Shown here: in pieces, positions 16,421 through 24,433 of the stretch | Layout of the letters: each line of letters begins with the position of its first letter | Numbering within the stretch: position 1 is the stretch's first letter | Assembly (NCBI RefSeq): GCF_042685745.1 | Contig: NZ_JBHUNT010000001.1 | Location: forward strand, 5,394,001 to 5,458,000 | Direction: 5' to 3' | Source: Prauserella_A oleivorans | GTDB lineage: Bacteria > Actinomycetota > Actinomycetes > Mycobacteriales > Pseudonocardiaceae | Length of the DNA: 64,000 bases | The notes under the pieces: model-generated | What the model was told of the DNA's origin: nothing | Seen by the model: the letters and a program-made list of their open reading frames with translations, nothing else | Databases searched by the model: none | Program-made: the position numbers and the translations under genes

Positions 16421-16493
16421 TGGAGCTAAGGGGACTCGAACCCCTGACCCCCTCACTGCCAGTGAGGTGCGCTACCAGCTGCGCCATAGCCCC
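16421..16493 (-). tRNA. tRNA-Ala(GGC)
   Basis: The 73-nt minus-strand sequence folds as a cloverleaf: acceptor GGGGCTA with TAGCTCC (one G-T pair), anticodon stem CCTCA/TGAGG enclosing CTGGCAG with anticodon GGC, and a T-arm with GTTCGAGTC. Discriminator A; the 3' CCA is not encoded, so it needs tRNA nucleotidyltransferase and processing of the kind done by RNase Z. Confidence 0.95.
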
Positions 16494-16569
16494 GTGTGTA
16501 GCGGCTTTCGTCGCTCACGTGCCAACCAATGTACCCCACCCCGACACCCGCTCTGCACGGGGGGTCGGC

Positions 16570-17088
16570 TTAACGATCCGAGCGCAGGGTCGCCGGGTCG
16601 AAGGTGTCGAGGTCGTAGTCCTCGTCGGGCTCCGGCGCGGGCGCCGGGGCACGGCGACGGCCCGCGGCGAGCCGCTCCTCCCGCCGCCGCTGGAACTCCT
16701 CCACCGTCAGCCCAGGGTCGTCGCCCTGCGCACGAGCGGGCGCGGGGACACCGGAGAGCTGCTCGATCAGGTACGTCATGTGCTCTCCGAGCAGCAGCGC
16801 GACCTTGTTGTAGCTGGCCTGTGTCGCCTCCCGCATCGCGACCTGCGCGACCTCCACGATGAGCGAGCCGAGCCGCTCGGGGCCCCAGTTCACCGCTGCC
16901 GGGGCCAGCCACAGGTCGATCAGCTTGCCGCGCGCGTCGACGGTGATCTCGATGGTGCTGTCCAGGTCGTGAGCGGTTCCCGTGGCCTGCGCCAGCACCG
17001 CGTCGACCCTGGCCAGCGCCTCCTGGCGCGCCCGCGCGTCGTCGATGAGCTGTCTCGTCGTCCGCTCGATGGGCACCTGCTCCACCAC
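16570..17088 (-). CDS. YbaB/EbfC-family-like protein (172 aa)
   Basis: Encodes 172 residues. A central region STIEITVDARGKLIDLWLAP has the strand pattern of nucleoid-associated YbaB/EbfC proteins, followed by a helical EVAQVAMREATQASYNKVAL and a charged, Pro-rich C-terminal tail (RRRAPAPAPEPDEDYD). It is immediately downstream of another YbaB-like gene (stop and start abut). In ESX-linked loci such proteins often occur as EspG-like or adaptor companions; the DNA-binding role of true EbfC is not assumed here. The leftward operon starts at the EspC-like gene. Confidence 0.6.
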   Translation of the reverse strand: MVEQVPIERTTRQLIDDARARQEALARVDAVLAQATGTAHDLDSTIEITVDARGKLIDLWLAPAAVNWGPERLGSLIVEVAQVAMREATQASYNKVALLLGEHMTYLIEQLSGVPAPARAQGDDPGLTVEEFQRRREERLAAGRRRAPAPAPEPDEDYDLDTFDPATLRSDR

Positions 17089-17478
17089 TCAGCGTCGTCC
17101 TCCCAGGTACGGCACGTCGTCCTCGTCGTCCGGGAGCGGCTCGTAACCGAGCGTGCTCAGGTGCTTCTCGCCGTCCGGACCGAGTACCGGAGCCAGCGCG
17201 CGGTACATCCGGTCGCCCGCACGCCGTGTCGCGCGGTGTGCCAGCTCGGTGATCTGCTGGGCGAGCGCGTCCGAGCCCGCCCGCAGTGCCGCGTGTGTCA
17301 GCCGCACGTCGGTGAGGAGTCCACCGGGCGCCACCTCGACCCGGATGCCACCGTCGGCCGATTCGGCGCGGCCCGTGACACCACCGACGCGGTCGAACCG
17401 TTCCCGCGCCTGCTCCGCCGCGCGTTCGGCCTGGTCGGCGACCCGGGATGCCTCCAGGTCGACATTGATCTCCACCAC
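17089..17478 (-). CDS. YbaB/EbfC-family-like protein (129 aa)
   Basis: Encodes 129 residues: coiled start VEINVDLEASRVADQAERAA, then GGIRVEVAPGGLLTDVRLTH, the YbaB beta-hairpin, and a helix LAQQITELAHRATRRAGD. The acidic end PDDEDDVPYLGGRR is typical of actinobacterial copies. It ends one base before the next YbaB-like start and follows the NlpC gene by seven bases. Two adjacent YbaB-like genes in an ESX-type set suggest a heteromeric partner of the exported peptidase, which is inference. Confidence 0.65.
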   Translation of the reverse strand: MVEINVDLEASRVADQAERAAEQARERFDRVGGVTGRAESADGGIRVEVAPGGLLTDVRLTHAALRAGSDALAQQITELAHRATRRAGDRMYRALAPVLGPDGEKHLSTLGYEPLPDDEDDVPYLGGRR

Positions 17479-17485
17479 GTCACTC

Positions 17486-18610
17486 CTAGCCGGTCGGGCG
17501 GTAGAAGCCGAGGAACTGCTGGCCGGCGTTGTCGGTGCGGATCGGGTTGATCTGCACCGGGTCGCCCGCCTCGATCATCAGCCCGTCGCCGATCACCATC
17601 GCGACGTGGCCGTCCCACACCACCAGGTCCCCCGGCAGCAGCTGGTCCTGCGACGGCACCTCGGCCCCGATCGTCTGCGCGCTGGAGTGCCGTGGGATCT
17701 CCAGACCGGCCTCGCCGTACGAGGTCATGGTGAGGCCGCTGCAGTCCAGCCCCTCGCCGCGCGCGGTGCCGCCCCACACGTACGGCACGCCGAGCTGGGA
17801 CAACGCCGCCCGCACGGCCTTGGCCGCGGTCTCGTTGGGCGCCTCGACGGTCGAGCCGTTCGGCAGGTTGATCTTGACGCCGGTACCGGGCTGGGGCGGG
17901 ATCGCGACGGGCAGGCGTGGCTTCGTAGCCGTTCCCCCACCGCCGCCGCTGTAGCCACCACCGCCGGAGTCACCGCCGCCACCGGACCCGCCGGTGCCCT
18001 GGCTGTTGAACGAGGACGCCACCTGCGTGCCCCCGCCGGAGCCACTCGGCGTGGTGGACTGCTCGCCGCCGCCCAGCTTGCCCGCGATGCCGGTGAGCGT
18101 GTCGAGGGTCCGGGCGCTGGTGTCGGCGGCCTGCCCGGTGAGCTCGCCGATGGTGCGTTGCAGCTGCACGAGCAGCTGGCGCACCGCGGCCTGGCCGCCC
18201 GTGGGCACGGGAGGCGTCTGCCGGGCGGCCGCGACCGCCTTCATCGTGGAGCTGATCTCGCGGATGATCTGCTCGCGGATGCGGTCGTTCTCGATCTGGC
18301 CGACCTTCAGCGCCTCCGCAGCCTCGGTGACCGCGTCCTCGATCTGCCTGCTCTCGTCGAGGAGCGCGTCGATCTCCCGCTCCAGGCTCTGGGACGTGCT
18401 CGTCGCCAGGTCGGCGGCGTTGCCCGACGCCCGCGAGGCGAGCGTCACGCGCTGTGCCCCGGCGGTGCCGCGCACTCCGTCGAGCGACGTCCGCAGTGCC
18501 GTGTGGCCGTCGGCGGCGCCCTGGATCGCCGAGTCGTCGGTACGCATCTTCTGCGCGAACCGGTCCGGCAGGTCCAGGGCCGTGTGCATCAGCTGGGCTG
18601 TCTCGGTCAT
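17486..18610 (-). CDS. NlpC/P60 (C40) cell-wall peptidase with helical N-terminus
   Basis: Encodes 374 residues. Residues 1-175 are helical and coiled-coil, with SLEREIDALLDESRQIEDAV and ISSTMKAVAAARQ. A Gly/Ser linker (about 180-228) leads to an NlpC/P60 domain. The catalytic Cys is C290 in GLDCSGL and the His is H335 in WDGHVAMVIGD; AGDPV follows near residue 350. It should cleave gamma-D-glutamyl-meso-DAP bonds in peptidoglycan. There is no Sec signal, which fits export by an ESX system through its WXG-like N-terminal half. The start overlaps the EspC-like stop (ATGA). Confidence 0.82.
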   Translation of the reverse strand: MTETAQLMHTALDLPDRFAQKMRTDDSAIQGAADGHTALRTSLDGVRGTAGAQRVTLASRASGNAADLATSTSQSLEREIDALLDESRQIEDAVTEAAEALKVGQIENDRIREQIIREISSTMKAVAAARQTPPVPTGGQAAVRQLLVQLQRTIGELTGQAADTSARTLDTLTGIAGKLGGGEQSTTPSGSGGGTQVASSFNSQGTGGSGGGGDSGGGGYSGGGGGTATKPRLPVAIPPQPGTGVKINLPNGSTVEAPNETAAKAVRAALSQLGVPYVWGGTARGEGLDCSGLTMTSYGEAGLEIPRHSSAQTIGAEVPSQDQLLPGDLVVWDGHVAMVIGDGLMIEAGDPVQINPIRTDNAGQQFLGFYRPTG

Positions 18611-18948
18611 CCCAGCTCCTTGCCGAGCCGGGCGATCGTGGCCTGCTGATCGGCCTCGACCGCGTCGTAGTTGGCACTGGTCTGCCGTGCGGCGTCGGCC
18701 ATCTGCTGCCAGTTCCCGCCGAGCCGGCCGAGCCGTTCCTGCAGGCTGCGCATCCGGCCGGCGTACGCACCGGTGAACCCGGCCTCGGACCCCATCGCCG
18801 AGAAGCCGTCCCCGGCCAGTTCGACATGTGGCGCGACGTGGCCTTCACTCGCCTTGCGCACGTCGTCGCCCGTCGGATCGATCGACCGTGCGTAATCGGT
18901 GTAGGCGCCGTCGTCGACCTGGAAACCCTGATGCGGCGTCCCGTCCAC
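18607..18948 (-). CDS. EspC/WXG-like ESX secreted protein
   Basis: Encodes 113 residues, helical, with the type VII target features of the EspC family: FSAMGSEAGFTGAYAGRM, then WQQMADAARQTSANYDAVEADQQ. The C-terminal Y-x3-D/E-like element (YDAVEAD) is the ESX export signal pattern. GAGGAGGG precedes GTG 18948. It heads the four-gene leftward unit with the NlpC peptidase, so the two probably leave together or one chaperones the other. No core ESX membrane component is present. Confidence 0.65.
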   Translation of the reverse strand: MDGTPHQGFQVDDGAYTDYARSIDPTGDDVRKASEGHVAPHVELAGDGFSAMGSEAGFTGAYAGRMRSLQERLGRLGGNWQQMADAARQTSANYDAVEADQQATIARLGKELG

Positions 18949-19057
18949 GTACCCTCCTCGTCCCCCATGAGGTGCGACGCGGCCGCGGCCTGCGCGGTTC
19001 CGGCGAGCACCCGGCGCTCAGCCTAGAACACCGAACGTGCACGGAAGGGTGGAAACG

Positions 19058-19861
19058 CTAACCTCGCGAACCGGCCGTCAGCTTGTCGAGCCACCGCTGG
19101 TCGCGGAAGTCGACGATCTTGCCGTCGGCCACGACGGTCGGTGTCCCGAATCCGCGCTGGCCGTCGCCGAAGTCCTGGTGCAGGCTCGGGTCGTTGCTGA
19201 TGCGTTCCATCTCCGCCGTGAGCTGCCGGTCGAACCTGCCGTTGCGGACGCCGTCGGCGAAGGCCTGGCTCGTGATGCCGAGGTCGCGCCCGAGCTGGAT
19301 GAGCTGGTCCTTGCTGTAGCCGCGCTTGCCCTCCTCGGGCTGGCTGGCGTAGAGGCTGTCGTGGAACGCGGTGAACTTGCCCTCGTCGGCGGCCAGCAGG
19401 GCGGCGTTGGCGGCGTCGAGCGAGTAGCCGGGCGGATCGGAGGCGTTCACGAGCAGCGGCACCATGTGCGTGCGGACCTGCAGCACGCCGTCGGCCACCT
19501 TCTGCTGGATCTGCCGGCCGTAGGCCTCGTGGAACTGGCGGCACACCGGGCACAGGAAGTCGGCGTAGACGTCGATGGTGGTCGGCGCCTGCGGGTTGCC
19601 GGTGACGACGACGAGGCCCTCGCGCCGCTCGGGGTAGTCGGAGGCGATCGGCTGCGCCGTGGGGATGGACTGTCCCTCGGTCTCGTTCTGCGAGGCGTTC
19701 GTCCAGACGATCCCGCCGACCACGACGGCGGCGATGGCGACCACCGCCGCGACGATGATGCCGATCCGCTTCGGGTCCGTCCCACTCCTGGCCTTGGCGA
19801 CGGCCTGCTTGCCCATCTGCTGCTGCCGGCGCTTCCGCGCGGTCCGTTCGGCTCCGCCCAC
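19058..19861 (-). CDS. Membrane-anchored DsbA-like thioredoxin-fold protein
   Basis: Encodes 267 residues: a basic start, a single TM (about residues 33-53, IGIIVAAVVAIAAVVVGGIV), then an extracytoplasmic thioredoxin fold with FLCPVCRQFHEAYG, the redox pair C104-P-V-C107. GFGTPTVV provides the cis-Pro loop. This is the Thioredoxin_4/DsbA type found in actinobacteria that forms disulfides in exported proteins. GTG 19861. It sits between the ESX unit and hrpB and may act on the secreted cysteine proteins, though none is linked to it directly. Confidence 0.85.
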   Translation of the reverse strand: MGGAERTARKRRQQQMGKQAVAKARSGTDPKRIGIIVAAVVAIAAVVVGGIVWTNASQNETEGQSIPTAQPIASDYPERREGLVVVTGNPQAPTTIDVYADFLCPVCRQFHEAYGRQIQQKVADGVLQVRTHMVPLLVNASDPPGYSLDAANAALLAADEGKFTAFHDSLYASQPEEGKRGYSKDQLIQLGRDLGITSQAFADGVRNGRFDRQLTAEMERISNDPSLHQDFGDGQRGFGTPTVVADGKIVDFRDQRWLDKLTAGSRG

Positions 19862-19942
19862 TGGGGTCCTTCCTCGTGCGTGCGCCTTCTAGGCTAATGA
19901 CCGCGTGGAAAGACCCGGTGAGGAGTTGGGTGTGCGGCTGGC

Positions 19943-22453
19943 ATGAGGCTTCCCGATCTGCCGGTGCGCGACGTCCTCGACGAGCTGCGCGCCGAGCTCG
20001 GCCGGCACGGCACGGCGGTGCTCGTCGCCCCACCCGGCACCGGCAAGACGACCGTGGTGCCGCTCGCGCTGGCGGAACCGGCCGCGGGCCGGATCGTGGT
20101 CGCCGAGCCGCGCAGGCTCGCCGCTCGCGCCGCCGCGACCCGGATGGCGGCACTGCTGGGTGAGCCGGTGGGCGAGACCGTCGGGTACGCGGTCCGCGGT
20201 GAGCGGCGGGTGTCGGCACGCACGCGGATCGAGGTCGTGACCACGGGCCTGCTGGTACGCAGGCTGCAGCGCGATCCCGAGCTGCCGGGAGTGTCCACCG
20301 TGCTGCTCGACGAATGTCACGAGCGCCACCTCGACGCCGACCTGCTCCTGGCGTTGCTGCTCGACGTCCGCGCCGGCCTCCGCGACGACCTCACGCTGCT
20401 GGCAACCTCCGCGACCGTGGCCGCCGACCGGCTCGCCACCCTGCTCGGCGATGCCCCGGTGGTCACCGCGCACGCCCGGACCCACCCCGTCGACGTCGTG
20501 TACTCCCCACCCGCACGCGGGGAACGCATCGAGGCGTGTGTGGCCAGGGCGGTCCGCGCCGCACTGTCCGAACGGGACGGAGATGTGCTCGTGTTCCTCC
20601 CGGGTGCCGGGGAGATCGCGCGGGTCACGCGGCTGCTCGACCTCCCGGACGTCGACGTGCTGCCGCTGCACGGCAGGTTGTCGTCGGCTCGGCAGGACGC
20701 CGCCCTGCGGGAGGGCGGCCGCCGCCGGGTGGTGCTGGCGACGGCGGTGGCGGAGTCGAGCCTCACCGTGCCCGGGGTGCGGGTGGTCGTCGATTCCGGG
20801 CTGGCCAGAGTGCCGCGTGTCGACCACCGGCGTGGCCTGCCAGGGCTGGCGACCGTCCGGGTGTCGGCGGCGGTCGCCGACCAGCGGGCGGGCCGGGCCG
20901 GTCGGCAGGGCCCGGGTGTCGTGTACCGGTGCTGGCCGGCGCACGAGCAGGCGAGCCTGCCGGCGTACCCGGAGCCGGAGATCCGTACCGCCGAGTTGTC
21001 CCGGCTGGCCCTCGAGCTGGCGTGCTGGTCCACGCCGGACGGCAGCGGGCTCTCGTGGTGGGATCCGCCGCCCGAGGGCGCGCTCGCGGCGGGCAGGCGG
21101 CTCTTGCACACGCTCGGGGCGGTCCGCGAGGACGGCACGGTGACCGAGCGGGGGTCACGCATGGCGGCACTGGGCTTGCATCCGCGGCTGGCGCGGGCCC
21201 TGCTGGACGGCTCGGCGGAGATGGGCGCCGAGGCGGCGGCCGAGGTCGTCGCGCTGCTCGACCAGGGCGCCTCCCTCACCGACGTGGACGCCGAGTTGCG
21301 CAGGCTCCGCGGGGCGCGCGACGCCCAGGACGGCACGCGCTGGCGGCGGGAGGTCCGCAGGCTGACGGGGCTCCTCGGTGATCCGGGCGGCCGTCGTGGG
21401 GCGCGGGAGTCGGCGGGCACGGCGACACGGGCGGCGAACACGGCTACGCGGGCGGCAGACACGGTGACCGGTACCGCGGACACGCGGGATCCGGCTGCCG
21501 TCGTGGCGCTGGCGCATCCGGAACGGCTCGCGCGCCGCCGCGGGCCGGCGTCGAACGTGTACCTGATGGCCGGGGGCACCGCGGCCGAGTTGCCGCCCGA
21601 CAGCGGGCTCGGGGACGCCGAGTGGCTCGCCGTCGCCGAGGCCACGCGCGAGCCCGGCCGCGCGCACGGCGTCATCCGGCTCGCGGCACGCGCCGACGAG
21701 GACCTGGCCACCCGTGTCGCGGCGAACCTGGTGACGGAGACCGATGAGGTCGCCTGGTCCGACGGGGACGTCGTGGCGCGGTGGGTTCGCAGACTCGGCG
21801 CGATCACGCTCACCGAGCGGCCGCTGACCTCGCCGGACCCACAGCTCGTGCGGCAGGCCGTGCTCGACGGCCTGAGCCGCGAGGGGCTCGGGCTGCTCGG
21901 CTGGCCCGCCGGCGCGACCCGGCTGCGGCAGCGCATGGCGTTCCTGCACGTCCACCTGGGCGGGGCGTGGCCCGACGTATCGGACGCGGCACTGCTGTCG
22001 CGAGTGGACGAATGGCTTGAGCCGGAGCTGTCCACGGTCCACCGCCGCGCCGACCTGGCCCGCATCGACACGACGTCGGCGTTGCGGAGGCTGCTGCCGT
22101 GGCCGGAGGCGATCCGGTTCGACGAGCTGGCACCCGACCGCATCGAGGTACCGACGGGGTCACACATCCGCGTCGACTATTCCGGCCCCGACCCCGTGCT
22201 CGCCGTGAAGCTGCAGGAGACGTTCGGGTGGCAGGCGACGCCGCGGATCGCCGACGGCCGGGTGCCCGTGGTGCTGCACCTGCTGTCGCCGGCGGGCAGG
22301 CCGGCGGCGGTGACGTCCGATCTGGAGTCGTTCTGGCAGCAGGGGTATCCGGCCGTGCGTGCCGAACTCCGCGGCCGGTACCCGAAACATCCGTGGCCGG
22401 AGGACCCGCTGACCGCCGAACCGGCCCGCGGCACCAACCGGCGTCCTAGGTGA
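19943..22453 (+). CDS. hrpB: ATP-dependent RNA helicase HrpB
   Basis: Encodes 836 residues of the DEAH-box HrpB family. The Walker A loop is VAPPGTGKTTVVP (about residues 29-41), EPRRLAARA follows as motif Ia, DECHERHLD is the Walker B, and TSATV is motif III. LPLHGRLSS and RAGRAGRQGPG give motifs IV to VI, with a C-terminal HrpB domain ending KHPWPEDP, the family tail. A 21-bp repeat array at 21415-21492 encodes residues about 491-516 (units such as GTATRAA and NTATRAA) inside the HrpB-specific region without breaking the frame. The stop overlaps the convergent membrane gene by eight bases. Confidence 0.93.
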   Translation: MRLPDLPVRDVLDELRAELGRHGTAVLVAPPGTGKTTVVPLALAEPAAGRIVVAEPRRLAARAAATRMAALLGEPVGETVGYAVRGERRVSARTRIEVVTTGLLVRRLQRDPELPGVSTVLLDECHERHLDADLLLALLLDVRAGLRDDLTLLATSATVAADRLATLLGDAPVVTAHARTHPVDVVYSPPARGERIEACVARAVRAALSERDGDVLVFLPGAGEIARVTRLLDLPDVDVLPLHGRLSSARQDAALREGGRRRVVLATAVAESSLTVPGVRVVVDSGLARVPRVDHRRGLPGLATVRVSAAVADQRAGRAGRQGPGVVYRCWPAHEQASLPAYPEPEIRTAELSRLALELACWSTPDGSGLSWWDPPPEGALAAGRRLLHTLGAVREDGTVTERGSRMAALGLHPRLARALLDGSAEMGAEAAAEVVALLDQGASLTDVDAELRRLRGARDAQDGTRWRREVRRLTGLLGDPGGRRGARESAGTATRAANTATRAADTVTGTADTRDPAAVVALAHPERLARRRGPASNVYLMAGGTAAELPPDSGLGDAEWLAVAEATREPGRAHGVIRLAARADEDLATRVAANLVTETDEVAWSDGDVVARWVRRLGAITLTERPLTSPDPQLVRQAVLDGLSREGLGLLGWPAGATRLRQRMAFLHVHLGGAWPDVSDAALLSRVDEWLEPELSTVHRRADLARIDTTSALRRLLPWPEAIRFDELAPDRIEVPTGSHIRVDYSGPDPVLAVKLQETFGWQATPRIADGRVPVVLHLLSPAGRPAAVTSDLESFWQQGYPAVRAELRGRYPKHPWPEDPLTAEPARGTNRRPR
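21415..21492 (+). repeat. 21-bp tandem repeat, array B, inside hrpB
   Basis: Three 21-bp units (21415-21435, 21436-21456, 21457-21477) and a partial fourth share the GACACGG core with arrays A and C. Since 21 is seven codons, the array reads through in frame as heptapeptides rich in Thr and Ala. Confidence 0.75.
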
Positions 22454-23240
22454 ACAGCTGGCGTTGCGGCCGGGCAGGCAACGTCCGGGCGAGGTCCTCG
22501 TCGTCGTCCTCGTGCAGTCCCAGCTGGACGGCCTCGCGGATCTGCATGCGGTTCTCCCGCACGACCTCGGCGAAGAAGTGGTCGATGCGCTCGTCGGTGA
22601 GCACGTCCAGGATCACCCGGATGGTGGTGTCCACCACGGACTTCACGATCTCGTCATGGAAGGGCAGCCGCTGCAGCCGGCCCGCCTGCGGGTCGTTCTT
22701 CAGCTTCTCGGTGACGATCTCGCGCAGCATGTCCTTGTGCTCGCCGAGCGAACGCGCGAGGTTCTCCGGGTAGTTGCCGGTCTCCAGCACCTTCACCACC
22801 TCGTCGAGGACGGCGATCGTGACCGGTTTCTTGATGGCGAGCACGATCGGGCGGGAGAACCGCTCCACCATGCGCTGAGTGAAGCGCTCGCCGAAGGCGC
22901 GATCGGCCGTGCGGGCGAGTCGCACGACCACGACGACCACCCGCAGCAGGCGAAACCCGCGCAGTGCCGGGTGCGCGACGGGGATCATGCCGAGGATCTC
23001 GTACCAGCCTCGGACGGGGAACATCTTGTCCCAGCCTGCGGCGCGCCAGCGCCAGAGGAACTCGACGAGGAAGACGCCGCAGATGCTGGTGTCGATGATG
23101 AAGATCGTGCGCGCGGTCTCGGCCGGCACGTCGACGAAGAGCAGATAGCAGAGCAGGCCCACGGAGACGATCGCGAGCGCGAGCATCACGAGGTCCACAA
23201 GGCTCACCCGTCGCCGAGGCTGCGGCGTGCCAGTGGTCAT
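22446..23240 (-). CDS. Voltage-sensor-like membrane protein without a pore domain
   Basis: Encodes 264 residues. TM segments near 14-36 and 44-63 are followed by a short amphipathic stretch (WRWRAAGWDKMFPVRGW) and ILGMIPVAHP, then RGFRLLRVVVVVVRLARTADR, an S4-like helix with arginines every three residues (R94, R97, R100, R107, R110). This is the S1-S4 unit of voltage-gated channels, but there is no S5-pore-S6 with a GYG filter. The C-terminal 150 residues are cytosolic and helical. ATG 23240 is weakly supported; ATG 23249 is three codons up. Function unknown. Confidence 0.6.
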   Translation of the reverse strand: MTTGTPQPRRRVSLVDLVMLALAIVSVGLLCYLLFVDVPAETARTIFIIDTSICGVFLVEFLWRWRAAGWDKMFPVRGWYEILGMIPVAHPALRGFRLLRVVVVVVRLARTADRAFGERFTQRMVERFSRPIVLAIKKPVTIAVLDEVVKVLETGNYPENLARSLGEHKDMLREIVTEKLKNDPQAGRLQRLPFHDEIVKSVVDTTIRVILDVLTDERIDHFFAEVVRENRMQIREAVQLGLHEDDDEDLARTLPARPQRQLFT

Positions 23241-23350
23241 GGGCGGCATTGTGCCTGACGCCGGGCGGCGGGGCCGCGCGGAAGGCCGGGGAGGCGCGCC
23301 GCGAAGCGGCGGAGCCGCTCGCAGCGCGCCGCCCGCCTGCACCGCCGCGG

Positions 23351-23441
23351 GTTCTGACATGGTTCCTCGCGAGGACAGCGCCGACGTGGTGAATTGGCAT
23401 TCATGAGGAGGCGATCCCGCAGCGAGGGGCCATGTCAGGTT
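23351..23441. repeat. Imperfect inverted repeat with 51-bp centre
   Basis: GTTCTGACATGGTTCCTCGC at 23351-23370 and its near-complement at 23422-23441 pair at about 16 of 20 positions (18 if two G-T pairs are counted), with 51 bases between. It lies in the 236-bp gap between the membrane protein and the dienelactone hydrolase. No open frame or terminal duplication identifies it as a mobile element. Confidence 0.45.
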
Positions 23442-23476
23442 CCGCTACCCGCCAAGCGAACCGCGCCCAACGATCC

Positions 23477-24190
23477 CTACGACGTGGTGGCCTGGATGAA
23501 CGCGAGCACCTGTGGCCACGAGGTGGCGTAGGCGGTGGCGTTGATCTCGTTGCCGTGGGTGCGGCTGTCGCTGAACCCGTGCTCGGCCTCCGGGTAGAGG
23601 TGCACGATGCTCGGGGCGCCGGTGCGCGAGTGCAGCGCGTCCTGCAGGCGCTGGAAGCTCTCGTGCGGCACGAGGGTGTCGCGACCCGGGTACAGCATCA
23701 TGGTGGGCGCGGCGATCCGGGCGGTGTGCTCGACGGCGTCGACCGTGTGGTTCGGCGCGGGCGGGATCGGGACGGTCGGGTGGTAGGCGATCACGTTGGC
23801 CAGCCGGTCGTCCCGGCCGCCGAGGATCAGCGCGAACCTGCCGCCGAGACACCAGCCGATCACCCCGACCTTGCGCAGGCCCAGCTCGCCGAACATGTGG
23901 TCGAGCAGCGTGCGCATCTCGTTCAGGCAGGTCTCGTCGTCCAGCTTGCCCATGAGGTCGAACAGCACCTCGCGCGAGGTGTCGTCGGCGCTCGGTCCGT
24001 GCCAGGGGTCCCAGCTCAGCGCGGTGACGCCGGTGCGGGCGATGTCGTCGGCGAACTCCCGCACGCGCTCGCCGATGCCGGTGATCATCGGCAGCAGCAG
24101 CATCCCGCTCGTGCCGCCGCCTGCCGGCCGCGACAGGTACGCGCCGAGCTCGCCGACCTTGATCGTGGAAGTGTCGATCTCGTGTGCCAT
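23477..24190 (-). CDS. Dienelactone hydrolase-family protein
   Basis: Encodes 237 residues with the DLH alpha/beta-hydrolase fold. The nucleophile elbow is GWCLGG (catalytic Cys in place of Ser, as in true dienelactone hydrolases), the Asp lies in YPGRDTLVP and the His in AEHGFSDSR. GIGERVREFADDIARTGV is the typical N-terminal block. Such enzymes open cyclic esters in aromatic catabolism, but the neighbours do not encode a ring-cleavage pathway, so a general ester hydrolase role is as likely. ATG 24190. Confidence 0.9.
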   Translation of the reverse strand: MAHEIDTSTIKVGELGAYLSRPAGGGTSGMLLLPMITGIGERVREFADDIARTGVTALSWDPWHGPSADDTSREVLFDLMGKLDDETCLNEMRTLLDHMFGELGLRKVGVIGWCLGGRFALILGGRDDRLANVIAYHPTVPIPPAPNHTVDAVEHTARIAAPTMMLYPGRDTLVPHESFQRLQDALHSRTGAPSIVHLYPEAEHGFSDSRTHGNEINATAYATSWPQVLAFIQATTS

Positions 24191-24214
24191 GACCCGAACC
24201 TAGCGGCATCATGG

Positions 24215-24433
24215 ATGACCATGCGCTCGAAGAGTACGCTCGCCGAGCAGATCGAGGGGCTGTTGCCCGACAGCATCGAGGCGCTCGACGAGGAGCACAA
24301 GCAGGTGCTGGCCGACGCGCTGCGGCAGGCACGCAGGCGGCAGGCCGCCGCCCTGGAGGCCGCCGCGGAGGACTCGCTGTCGCACATCCCGTTCTTCCTC
24401 CGGGGCGCGGTCCGCAAGGCGGCGGGCCTGTGA
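24215..24433 (+). CDS. Small helical protein of unknown function
   Basis: Encodes 72 residues, highly helical and charged: LAEQIEGLLPDSIEALDEE then DALRQARRRQAAALEAAAEDSL, ending HIPFFLRGAVRKAAGL. ATG 24215 or ATG 24221 are possible, with no Shine-Dalgarno, so it may be translated from a leaderless mRNA. Its stop overlaps the next gene's start by four bases, showing co-translation. Unrecognised family; the C-terminal amphipathic end may bind a membrane. Confidence 0.5.
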   Translation: MTMRSKSTLAEQIEGLLPDSIEALDEEHKQVLADALRQARRRQAAALEAAAEDSLSHIPFFLRGAVRKAAGL

